NCBI GenBank assembly: GCA_900553655.1
Contig: USEQ01000061.1
Location: 1 to 7,154, forward strand
Length of the DNA: 7,154 bases
Source of the DNA: an uncultured Slackia sp.
GTDB taxonomy: Bacteria > Actinomycetota > Coriobacteriia > Coriobacteriales > Eggerthellaceae
Reading direction: 5' to 3'
In this document: positions 1 through 5,681 of the stretch, piece by piece
Layout: every line of letters starts with the position of its first letter
How positions within the stretch are numbered: the stretch's first letter is position 1
Notes under the pieces: model-generated
Told to the model about the DNA's origin: nothing
Seen by the model: the letters and a program-made list of their open reading frames with translations, nothing else
Databases searched by the model: none
Translations under genes and position numbers: made by a program

Positions 1-1
1 C

Positions 2-364
2 ACTCCCGAGCGGCAATGGCCTGCCTATAGCCGCCTTTTCGCAGAGGCTGTCGCTTCTGTGCTGCGCGAAGAATGCAGCGTGAGCGATAAGGAAATTCGC
101 GTGAAAGCCCCCAATGATGTCATTTGCGACCAAGGGAAGCTTTGCGGTATATCGCTCGAATCCCGAAGCGGCGTAATTGTGGTAGGCGTTGGCGTGAACG
201 TATTTCATTCGGATCGTCCTATTCTGACTGACGGCCGCAACGAGCCCGCGTATGTATGCGACGTCGCCGAGGATTACATCGCTCCCTCGTATCGGGCTAT
301 CGACGACTTGCTGCAGCGTATCCTGAATGCCTTTGCGGTTGTTGTGGAAGCTCCCCTGGGGTAG
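2..364 (+). CDS. birA: Biotin--[biotin carboxyl carrier protein] ligase, C-terminal part (5' end outside window)
   Basis: This is the last 120 codons of a biotin-protein ligase, a cytosolic enzyme that activates biotin with ATP to biotinyl-AMP and attaches it to a lysine of biotin carboxyl carrier domains. The frame is open back to base 2, so the true start lies upstream. Visible landmarks are a KAPND motif (partial residues 35-39), matching the KWPND motif of the family; GKLCGISLE (45-53), which holds the conserved lysine and glycine of the biotin-AMP pocket; and GVGVNV (62-67), matching the G-I-G-I-N-V strand. The rest fits the short C-terminal domain. The tryptophan of KWPND is replaced by alanine, which is unusual. 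Whether the protein also has an N-terminal DNA-binding domain and represses biotin genes cannot be judged here. Family assignment is confident from the three motifs together. Confidence 0.85.
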   Translation, partial: TPERQWPAYSRLFAEAVASVLREECSVSDKEIRVKAPNDVICDQGKLCGISLESRSGVIVVGVGVNVFHSDRPILTDGRNEPAYVCDVAEDYIAPSYRAIDDLLQRILNAFAVVVEAPLG

Positions 365-365
365 C

Positions 366-394
366 TTTTCGCAAGCCGCACGCGTCGTTACAAT
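366..394 (+). promoter_or_regulatory. Candidate promoter for the MATE-ABC operon
   Basis: A TACAAT hexamer at 389-394 is one base from the sigma-70 -10 consensus. A poor -35 candidate, TTTTCG at 366-371, lies 17 bases upstream. Transcription would start near 401, leaving about 47 bases before the favoured ATG at 448. The site sits in the only gap before the operon. The -35 match is weak, so this is tentative. Confidence 0.35.
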
Positions 395-447
395 AAATTG
401 TTTGCGTTTAAGCGATGGTTGTGACGGCGAAAAGGCGGTTCGAGCAT

Positions 448-1980
448 ATGAATCATACAATCGAAGAGAAAAACGGCGCACCCGAAGAGGTTTCTGGCTC
501 CTCGTCGGGTGCGCCGTTGCATCATGGCGCGAAAGCGGACAAACAGAATGCGGTATCCGATCGCGTGAACAGGATGGGCACGGGCAGCATTCCCAAGCTT
601 GTCGTGGAGTTCGCTATCCCCGCCATCTTGGGCATGGTGGTGAACGGCGCGTACAATCTCATTGACTCGGTCTTTCTGGGCCATGGCGCCGGCGAGATGG
701 GCTTGTCGGCCATTACCGTCGCCTCTCCCACTATGACCATATTCCTTGCACTCGCGATGCTTATCGGCGCAGGCGGCAATGCTCTTTGCGCCCTTCGCCT
801 CGGCGAAGGGAAGCACGACGAGGCTGAGCATATTTTGGGCAATACGGCAACACTGGGCGTCATCGTGAGCGTGGCGCTTGCGGTGTTGGCGCACATCCCC
901 TTTGTCGTGGAGCCGCTGCTGAACCTTTCTTCCGCTACTGAAGCGGTTCGCCCTTACGCGCGCGAGTTCATCCAGATTATCAGCCTGGGATGCGTATTCC
1001 AGGTGGTCGGCATGGGCTTGAATAACTTCATCCGCACGACGGGGGCCCCGAACCGAGCCCTGGTCACGATGCTTATCGGCGCGGTGGGCTGTACGATTTT
1101 CAACGCTATATTCGTGCTGTGGTTCGGCTGGGGCGTTGCGGGCAGCGCATGGGCAACTGTGTGCGGCCAAGCGGTCAGCTGTGCGACGGTTATTTGGTAT
1201 TTCACAAAAACGCCCGGCGTTCCTTTGCGTTTGCGCCGTCGTTATTTCCCCGTCAAGGCGAAGCTGACGCGCAGCATTCTCTCTCTGGGTGCGGCATCGT
1301 TCTCCGTGCAGGCGGCAGGTGCCATCGTCGGTTTTCTCATCAATTTCATGCTGGTCAAATACGGCGCTCTCGACCCTATCGGTGCGGATAATGCGCTTGC
1401 TTCGGTCGGCGTGGTGCAGCGTATCGGCATGTTTGTCATCCTTCCTTTGATCGGTGTCTCCATAGCCATCCAGCCCTTGCTTGGCTTCAACTACGGCGCA
1501 AAGCTGTGGAATCGGGTGAAGACCACGCTTAACGTGGGCGTTGTGGGCGCGACGGTCATGGGTACGGTCATGTGGGTGCTCATCATGGCGTTTGCTCCGC
1601 AAATCGTGGGCTTCTTTGGCATCAAAGATCCCGTGCTCGTCGATTTCACGGCGTTTGCGTTGCGCGTGGATTTGATTTTCCTCCCCTTGATCGGCTTCCA
1701 GGTGGTTGGGTCGAATTACTTCCAGGCAACGGGCCAGCCCATGAAGAGCATCATTTTGTCGCTGACTCGTCAGATTTTGTTCCTGGTGCCGTTGCTGTTC
1801 CTGCTTCCCGAAGTGCTTCCTTCCATCGCCCCGATGCTCGACTCTTTGGACGCGGTGTATTTCGCCGTTCCCATCGCTGACGTTATCGCTGCGGTCACGG
1901 TGCTTGTTTTCGTTATCGTGGAACTTCGCAAGCTGAGGGGTCGTGCACTGGATTCGAAAGGGGAGAGGGCCTATGCCTAA
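448..1980 (+). CDS. MATE family multidrug/toxin efflux transporter
   Basis: This encodes a polytopic inner-membrane antiporter of the MATE (multi antimicrobial extrusion) family, which expels cationic drugs or metabolites using a Na+ or H+ gradient. The protein has about 12 hydrophobic segments arranged in two similar halves. The first half begins at GTGSIPKLVVEFAIPAILG (from about residue 44) and the second around SILSLGAASFSVQAAGAIVG. Family hallmarks include NLIDSVFLGHGAG in TM2, the QPLLGFNYGA segment of the second half and NYFQATGQP. The ATG at 448 is preferred (510 aa) over the in-frame ATG at 415 because AGGCGG at 433-438 lies 9 bases upstream and the candidate promoter would leave little leader for 415. 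In-frame GTG 565 and ATG 574 have no visible Shine-Dalgarno. The first 45 residues are hydrophilic, rich in Gly, Ser and Ala, and longer than usual for the family. The stop overlaps the next gene's start by 8 bases. The substrate cannot be read from the sequence. Confidence 0.9.
   Translation: MNHTIEEKNGAPEEVSGSSSGAPLHHGAKADKQNAVSDRVNRMGTGSIPKLVVEFAIPAILGMVVNGAYNLIDSVFLGHGAGEMGLSAITVASPTMTIFLALAMLIGAGGNALCALRLGEGKHDEAEHILGNTATLGVIVSVALAVLAHIPFVVEPLLNLSSATEAVRPYAREFIQIISLGCVFQVVGMGLNNFIRTTGAPNRALVTMLIGAVGCTIFNAIFVLWFGWGVAGSAWATVCGQAVSCATVIWYFTKTPGVPLRLRRRYFPVKAKLTRSILSLGAASFSVQAAGAIVGFLINFMLVKYGALDPIGADNALASVGVVQRIGMFVILPLIGVSIAIQPLLGFNYGAKLWNRVKTTLNVGVVGATVMGTVMWVLIMAFAPQIVGFFGIKDPVLVDFTAFALRVDLIFLPLIGFQVVGSNYFQATGQPMKSIILSLTRQILFLVPLLFLLPEVLPSIAPMLDSLDAVYFAVPIADVIAAVTVLVFVIVELRKLRGRALDSKGERAYA
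472..518 (+). repeat. Perfect 14-bp inverted repeat (RNA hairpin) in the start of the MATE gene
   Basis: AACGGCGCACCCGA (472-485) is the exact reverse complement of TCGGGTGCGCCGTT (505-518). After one A/G mismatch (486/504), GAGG (487-490) pairs with CCTC (500-503), closing a 9-base loop (491-499). No run of T follows, so it is not a typical intrinsic terminator. It starts 24 bases after the A of the favoured start codon and encodes the hydrophilic N-terminal tail, including two Gly-Ala-Pro triplets. A role in translation or transcript stability is inference only. Confidence 0.75.
1958..1969 (+). promoter_or_regulatory. Ribosome binding site that fixes the ABC ATPase start
   Basis: The purine run AAGGGGAGAGGG lies 3 bases before ATG 1973, with its GGAG core (1962-1965) 7 bases away. 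It identifies that ATG as the start rather than the in-frame upstream GTG at 1943. The site is inside the last codons of the MATE gene, which supports translational coupling. Confidence 0.8.
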
Positions 1981-2806
1981 AAGCGAATCGGAAGCAGCGG
2001 CCGCATCGGCGCCGGATAAGGGTTCCTGCATCGACGTGCTTCCCAAGCTTGAACTACGCCATGTAAGCCAGCGCTACACGGGGGCCCGCGGGGAGACGCT
2101 TGCGCTCGATGGCATGGATTTGCGTGTCGCTCCCGGCGAATCCGTAGCAATTCTCGGCCCTTCAGGATGCGGCAAGTCGACGAGCCTTCTTGTGGCATGC
2201 GGCCTGCAACGCCCTACCGACGGAAGCGTCCTCGTCGATGGCGAGGCCGTGAAATCTCCGCGCCTTGAAACAGCGTTGATTCTGCAAGATTTCGGCCTGA
2301 TGCCGTGGAAGACGGTCGAGCAGAATGCCGCTTTGGGTCTGCAGGTGCGCCGTCTTCCGAAGAAGGAACGCATGGAACGTGCCCATGACGCCCTTCGCCG
2401 TGTGGGATTGGGCGATTTTTTCAAATCATACCCTGCCGAATTGTCTGGAGGCATGCGGCAACGCCTAGCCATGGCTCGGGCTCTTGCGTGCGATATTGAT
2501 CTTCTGCTCATGGACGAGCCTCTGTCGGCGCTCGATGCGCTTCTGCGCGAGGAGATGCAGAACATGCTGAAGCATTGTTGGGTCGATCAGGGCTACGCGC
2601 AGGTGCTGGTGACACATTCGATTGAGGAGGCGGTCTTTCTCGGGCAGCGCGTTGTCGTCATGTCTGCTCGTCCTGGGAAAATTGTCTACGAGCTTGCAAA
2701 CGAGGAGATGGTCGATTCCTCATGGCGCGATGATCCGCTGTATTTCGAACGTTGCCGTCTTCTTCGCGATGTCCTTCGTTCGAAGGAAGGAGCCTTCGAT
2801 GCGTAA
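1973..2806 (+). CDS. ABC importer ATP-binding protein, NitT/TauT (nitrate/sulfonate/taurine-type) family
   Basis: This 277-residue protein is the cytosolic ATPase that powers an ABC importer. In order it carries Walker A GPSGCGKST (62-70), the Q-loop in LILQDFGLMPW (Gln105), the ABC signature LSGGMRQR (157-164), Walker B LLLMDEP with catalytic Glu182, the D-loop SALD (185-188) and switch His215 in VTHSIEEAV. The DFGLMPWKTV stretch after the Q-loop and the length match SsuB/TauB/NrtD/ThiZ-type subunits. The substrate could be nitrate, a sulfonate, a thiamine precursor, or something else; the sequence does not decide. The first 20 residues are a non-conserved Ser/Ala-rich tail. Its start overlaps the MATE stop by 8 bases and its stop overlaps the permease start by 8 bases, so it is in the middle of a coupled operon. 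Confidence 0.92.
   Translation: MPKSESEAAAASAPDKGSCIDVLPKLELRHVSQRYTGARGETLALDGMDLRVAPGESVAILGPSGCGKSTSLLVACGLQRPTDGSVLVDGEAVKSPRLETALILQDFGLMPWKTVEQNAALGLQVRRLPKKERMERAHDALRRVGLGDFFKSYPAELSGGMRQRLAMARALACDIDLLLMDEPLSALDALLREEMQNMLKHCWVDQGYAQVLVTHSIEEAVFLGQRVVVMSARPGKIVYELANEEMVDSSWRDDPLYFERCRLLRDVLRSKEGAFDA
2783..2792 (+). promoter_or_regulatory. Ribosome binding site that fixes the permease start
   Basis: AAGGAAGGAG ends 6 bases before ATG 2799, an ideal Shine-Dalgarno. It selects this ATG over in-frame starts further upstream, which would overlap the ATPase gene for up to 180 bases. Confidence 0.8.
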
Positions 2807-3554
2807 AGAATGCGCTCGTAAAGCGCTCGGCTACGTTCTCGCCGTTGTTTTCATCCTCGCAGGCTGGGAGTTTACGGCCCTTGCCGTGAACAATGCCGCC
2901 TTGCCGGGTCCCTTCGAGGCCGTTCCTATGGTGGGGCTGTACTTCGACGACCTGTGGCCGGCGTTTCTGGTGAGCTTGTACCGTGTGGTTGCCGCAATGC
3001 TGATCGGTACGGTGCTTGCTATTCCTTTGGGCCTGGTCTGCGGCCGTTCGCCGCGTGTGGATGCGGTGTTCGCGCCCATTTTGTATTTCCTCTATCCGCT
3101 TCCGAAGGTCGTGCTGCTTCCTGTGCTGGTGGTCCTCATGGGCCTTGCCGACGCTCCGAAAATCGCGCTTATTGCCCTGACCATCTTCTTCCAGGTCTTG
3201 GTAACGGTGCGCGATGCGGCGCAAAGCGTGCCCGAAGAAAGCGTTGTATCCATGCGCTCGCTCGGCGCGGGGCGGCTCGACGTGTATCGCCACGTCATCG
3301 TGCCGGCTACGCTCCCGGAGCTTTTTACTGCTCTGCGTATTTCAAGCGGAACCGCAGTTGCCATCTTGTTTTTCGCGGAAAGCCTCGCCGGCTCCACAGG
3401 CCTGGGATATTTTATCGTTGACGCATGGGCGCTGCTTGCATATCCGAAGATGTTCGCAGGCATTATTGCCATGGCGTTGCTCGGGGTGATCTTGTACGAA
3501 TTGTTCGATGTCGCAGAGCGCCGCTTGACGCGTTGGCGCCATGCGAGAAGCTAA
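2799..3554 (+). CDS. ABC importer permease, NitT/TauT (SsuC/TauC-like) family
   Basis: This 251-residue inner-membrane protein is the transmembrane subunit that pairs with the ATPase encoded just upstream. It has an N-terminal anchor (about 11-30), followed by hydrophobic segments at about 55-81, 91-113, 120-136, 181-200 and 215-235, as expected of the BPD_transp_1 fold. The cytoplasmic EAA-type coupling loop is visible at 151-173, with Gly156 and the Ile167-Val-Pro169 element of the SsuC/TauC consensus, although the EAA triplet itself has diverged. Ser193-region FFAESLAGSTGLGYFI is also typical of the family. Two copies would form the channel. It is the last gene of the operon, ending 81 bases before the convergent acetyltransferase gene. 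No substrate-binding protein gene follows, and the substrate is unknown. Confidence 0.9.
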   Translation: MRKECARKALGYVLAVVFILAGWEFTALAVNNAALPGPFEAVPMVGLYFDDLWPAFLVSLYRVVAAMLIGTVLAIPLGLVCGRSPRVDAVFAPILYFLYPLPKVVLLPVLVVLMGLADAPKIALIALTIFFQVLVTVRDAAQSVPEESVVSMRSLGAGRLDVYRHVIVPATLPELFTALRISSGTAVAILFFAESLAGSTGLGYFIVDAWALLAYPKMFAGIIAMALLGVILYELFDVAERRLTRWRHARS

Positions 3555-3635
3555 GCGCTCAACGTCCCGGAATATTCGATTCGAAGCAAGACGGCGTTCA
3601 AGAGCTTCTTCGACGAGGCTAGATTGCGAGCTGCT
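3555..3635. other. Intergenic gap between convergent genes
   Basis: These 81 bases separate the permease stop (+ strand) from the acetyltransferase stop (- strand). A bidirectional terminator would be expected here. I see only short imperfect palindromes, such as GAATATTC at 3570-3577 and GAAGC/GCTTC at 3583-3587/3604-3608, with no T-run, so no intrinsic terminator can be called. Confidence 0.6.
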
Positions 3636-4199
3636 TTACTTGTGCGATTTGGATTTCACTTCGCTCATGGGCCTTACATTGGTGTGGGTGAGGCCGAAGG
3701 CAAGTCGGTCGATAAGCGCCGCATATGCCTTCGGCTCTGCGAGTTTCTCTCCGAAAACCATGATTTCGAAAAGGCCTCCGTCTTTGAATCCGCATCCTGA
3801 GGGCTTGAACCCGTTGTTGAGGTAGAACGCCCGCCTTGCCGAGCGCTTCTCGTTGTCGTTTGCGCGCGGATCGCGGGCCTCGATATCAAGTGCGATGGTC
3901 TTTCCCGGATAGCGCTGCTTCAAATCGTCGAGAATCTTGGTCCCATAGCCTTTCCCCCGTTGCCCGTCGGCCACGGCGATGTAATACAGGTAGACCGCAT
4001 CCTCCGTTGCGAGCAGACATGCAAACCCGCAGAAAATATCTTCGTCGTAATATGCGACGATTTCCATCCCGTTCATATTCGAACGAAGCTTCAAAGACCA
4101 GAACGGCACGCGTTGCTCGATGGGAAATGCTGTTTCGTAGAGACGTTTGACGTTGCGCGTCGTGCCGCCGAGCATGGGTACTTTCTTCATAGTGAGCAT
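3636..4199 (-). CDS. GNAT family N-acetyltransferase
   Basis: This 187-residue cytosolic protein belongs to the GCN5-related acetyltransferases, which move an acetyl group from acetyl-CoA to an amine of a small molecule or protein. Motif A is clear: strand beta4 YLYYIAVADG (70-79) followed by the acetyl-CoA pyrophosphate loop R-G-K-G-Y-G (81-86, the R-x-x-G-x-G pattern). Motif B appears as ARRAFYLNNGFKPSG (121-135), with Tyr126 in the usual position of the general acid. The start at 4199 is chosen because AGGAGA (4206-4211) lies 6 bases upstream; the in-frame ATG at 4190 is too far from it. The reading frame stays open for more than 200 codons upstream, but that part lies inside the MFS gene. 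Only 53 bases separate it from that gene, so the two are probably cotranscribed. The substrate is not identifiable, and a resistance or detoxification role is only suggested by the efflux neighbour. Confidence 0.88.
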   Translation of the reverse strand: MLTMKKVPMLGGTTRNVKRLYETAFPIEQRVPFWSLKLRSNMNGMEIVAYYDEDIFCGFACLLATEDAVYLYYIAVADGQRGKGYGTKILDDLKQRYPGKTIALDIEARDPRANDNEKRSARRAFYLNNGFKPSGCGFKDGGLFEIMVFGEKLAEPKAYAALIDRLAFGLTHTNVRPMSEVKSKSHK

Positions 4200-4205
4200 A
4201 TTGCT

Positions 4206-4211
4206 TCTCCT
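4206..4211 (-). promoter_or_regulatory. Ribosome binding site of the GNAT gene
   Basis: On the - strand AGGAGA lies 6 bases before the ATG at 4199. It fixes the start and argues against the much longer open frame that runs into the neighbouring gene. Confidence 0.75.
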
Positions 4212-4252
4212 ATCATGCATTCCGTTTGCTGAAAGTGCGGGTCGTTTGGGAT

Positions 4253-5543
4253 TCAGTTCGATGTATGGCCGGCGTCGGGGTGGTGAGACTTGAAGCCCTT
4301 CGTCTTGCGATGGCATTGCCGTTTCTCGGCGCCGATGCGAATCATGAGCGCGAAGGCGAAGATGAGCGACGCGAGCGTGCAAAGCACCGGGAGCGAGAAG
4401 GCGGCATCGAAGCCCGATGCCTCGACGGCGCATCCCGCGAAAAACGCTCCTGACGATACGCCTACGCTTGTGGCGGTATTGAGCCAGGAGAACATCTCGG
4501 CCTGGCGCTCTTCGGGTGCGAGCGAACCGCTGAGCTGGTAATACAGGTTGTCGCAGGGTGCGCCTGCCATGCCTATGGCAAACATGACGACGCACATAGA
4601 TGCTATCCCCTCGGCGAGAGGGGTCAGAATCGTGGTTGCAAGGAAGACGGCGGCAAAAAGAGGGAGCTGTTTGTGAATCGCAATGGTTCTCGGTTCTGGC
4701 TGGAAGCGATTGAACAGCACGACGCCAAACGCTGCGCCTACTGACCATGCGGAAATGGCGATCGAGCCGAGCAATGCCGTGCCCTGATTCGAATAGAAGA
4801 GGGGGATAAGTGCCTCGAGCCAGCCCGAATAGCACATTTTCCCTAGGCAAACGAGGAGCAGCAGTCCTATCGCCAGGGTGAGTAATCGCGGTCGAGGAAG
4901 CGCCGTCGTCGAATCTCCACGGGATAGGGCGCGTTTTCTATTGCGTGCCGCGTGGGTTTTGACGGGGGTCAGCATGGAGAGGGAAAGGGAGCCCACGGTG
5001 CAGCCGACCGTGGCCGCGATAAGCCCCCATTCGGGAATTCCGGCGGCAATGAACAAGCTGGCGAGTAGCGGCCCCATGACATAGATTAGATCAACGATAA
5101 GAACTTCGAAATTGTAAGCCGTTGAAACGAGTCCGATATCGAGCATAACGGGCCACAGCGATCGGGTGACGCCCGCGATGGGGGGGGGGAGTAAGCGCCC
5201 CGGCCGCGAATGAGCAGGCAACAACGGCTAACGGATGAATCTCGGCCATAACGCCTCCCACGAGGCCGAGGATGGCGACAAGTTCGGCCACGCCGAGGAT
5301 TCTCAGGGCAAGAGGGCCGCGTCCTTTGTCTACAAGTCGTCCGAATACGGGTCCGAAGCATGCGACGCCCGCGGTGAATGCCGCCGTTGCCATGCCAGAC
5401 GCCGCAGCGCCGTAATGGACGCTGACGAAGAGCACCAGTATGAGCGTAACGATCCCCATAGGGAGTCGTGCGAGCGTCATGGACACGATGATGCTCGGAA
5501 CGTGCCTAGTGGACAAGAAAGCCCGATATCCCGTTTCCTGCAT
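4253..5543 (-). pseudogene. MFS transporter gene, frameshifted at a ten-base C/G tract
   Basis: As read, this gene is in two frames. The upstream part starts at ATG 5543 (GAAGGGAA at 5548-5555 is a fair ribosome site), encodes 121 good MFS residues, then runs out of frame to a stop at 5091 (150 aa). The downstream part is an open frame carrying the rest of a carrier to the stop at 4253. They join exactly at the C10 run on the coding strand: with nine C the sequence reads ALTPPPIAGVTRSLWP and gives a continuous 429-residue protein, a normal length for the family. Landmarks are MFS motif A GRLVDKGRGP (68-77) between TM2 and TM3, about 12 hydrophobic segments, a polar central loop around residues 192-216 (HAARNRKRALSRGD region) and the late-family element EERQAEMFSWLNTATSVG. 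The product would be a proton-driven inner-membrane carrier, likely an exporter, of unknown substrate. The coding quality on both sides shows no other decay, so the lesion is recent, switchable, or a read error. Confidence 0.85.
5180..5189. repeat. Ten-base G homopolymer (C10 on the MFS coding strand)
   Basis: Ten consecutive G on the + strand, the longest homopolymer I see in the window. It lies at codons 119-121 of the MFS gene, encoding Pro-Pro-Pro, and is the exact point where the frame changes. Runs of this length are prone to slipped-strand mispairing in replication and also to sequencing miscounts. Confidence 0.95.
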
Positions 5544-5681
5544 TGCGTTCCCTTCGGCGTGTTGGCTGGCGCGGTCAGTCGCGCTTTCCCGTGGCGCAAT
5601 GCATTATAGAAAGACGGGCGTCGCCGTTCATCGCAAGAAGAAGAGTATTCAGGCAATTTTCAGCGCGGTGACGAGGCTGAG
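5544..5681. other. Intergenic gap between kinase and MFS genes
   Basis: These 138 bases hold the MFS ribosome site and the TATAAT box described separately. A terminator for the kinase operon would be expected, but I see no stem followed by a T-run on the - strand. No small gene with a ribosome site was found. Confidence 0.6.
5603..5608 (-). promoter_or_regulatory. Candidate promoter (-10 box) for the MFS-GNAT unit
   Basis: Read on the - strand, 5603-5608 is a perfect TATAAT. The hexamer 17 bases upstream (5626-5631, ATGAAC) is a poor -35, so an activator or extended contacts may be needed. Transcription would start near 5596, giving a leader of about 53 bases to the MFS start. It lies in the 138-base gap downstream of the kinase gene, which otherwise shows no feature. 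Confidence 0.5.

Noticed and set aside
388..2046. Open frame of 552 codons on the - strand, antisense to the MATE gene
   Set aside because: Its product is packed with His, Arg, Asp and Gln with no recognisable domain. That is typical of the reverse frame of a GC-biased hydrophobic gene. The + strand product is an unmistakable MATE protein.
2658..3293. 211-codon open frame on the - strand across the ABC genes
   Set aside because: Low-hydrophobicity, His/Arg-rich product with no motif; it is the antisense shadow of the ATPase and permease.
3570..3608. Small palindromes between the convergent genes as a terminator
   Set aside because: Stems are only 4-5 pairs and no T-run follows on either strand.
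4200..4850. Upstream extension of the GNAT frame to a 404-residue protein
   Set aside because: The extension is Arg-rich noise lying in another frame of the MFS gene, and a good ribosome site sits before the ATG at 4199.
4253..5224. Downstream MFS half as an independent 323-residue protein from a TTG start
   Set aside because: The first 15 codons come from the wrong frame upstream of the C tract, there is no ribosome site, and the product would lack the first membrane helices and motif A.
5235..5609. 124-codon + strand frame opposite the MFS start and promoter
   Set aside because: No ribosome site, charged low-information product, and it runs antisense to well-supported MFS coding sequence.
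5612..5630. ACGG/CCGT mini-stem with a nearby CTTTCT on the - strand as the kinase terminator
   Set aside because: Only four pairs, and the following bases merge into the TATAAT box; too weak to call.
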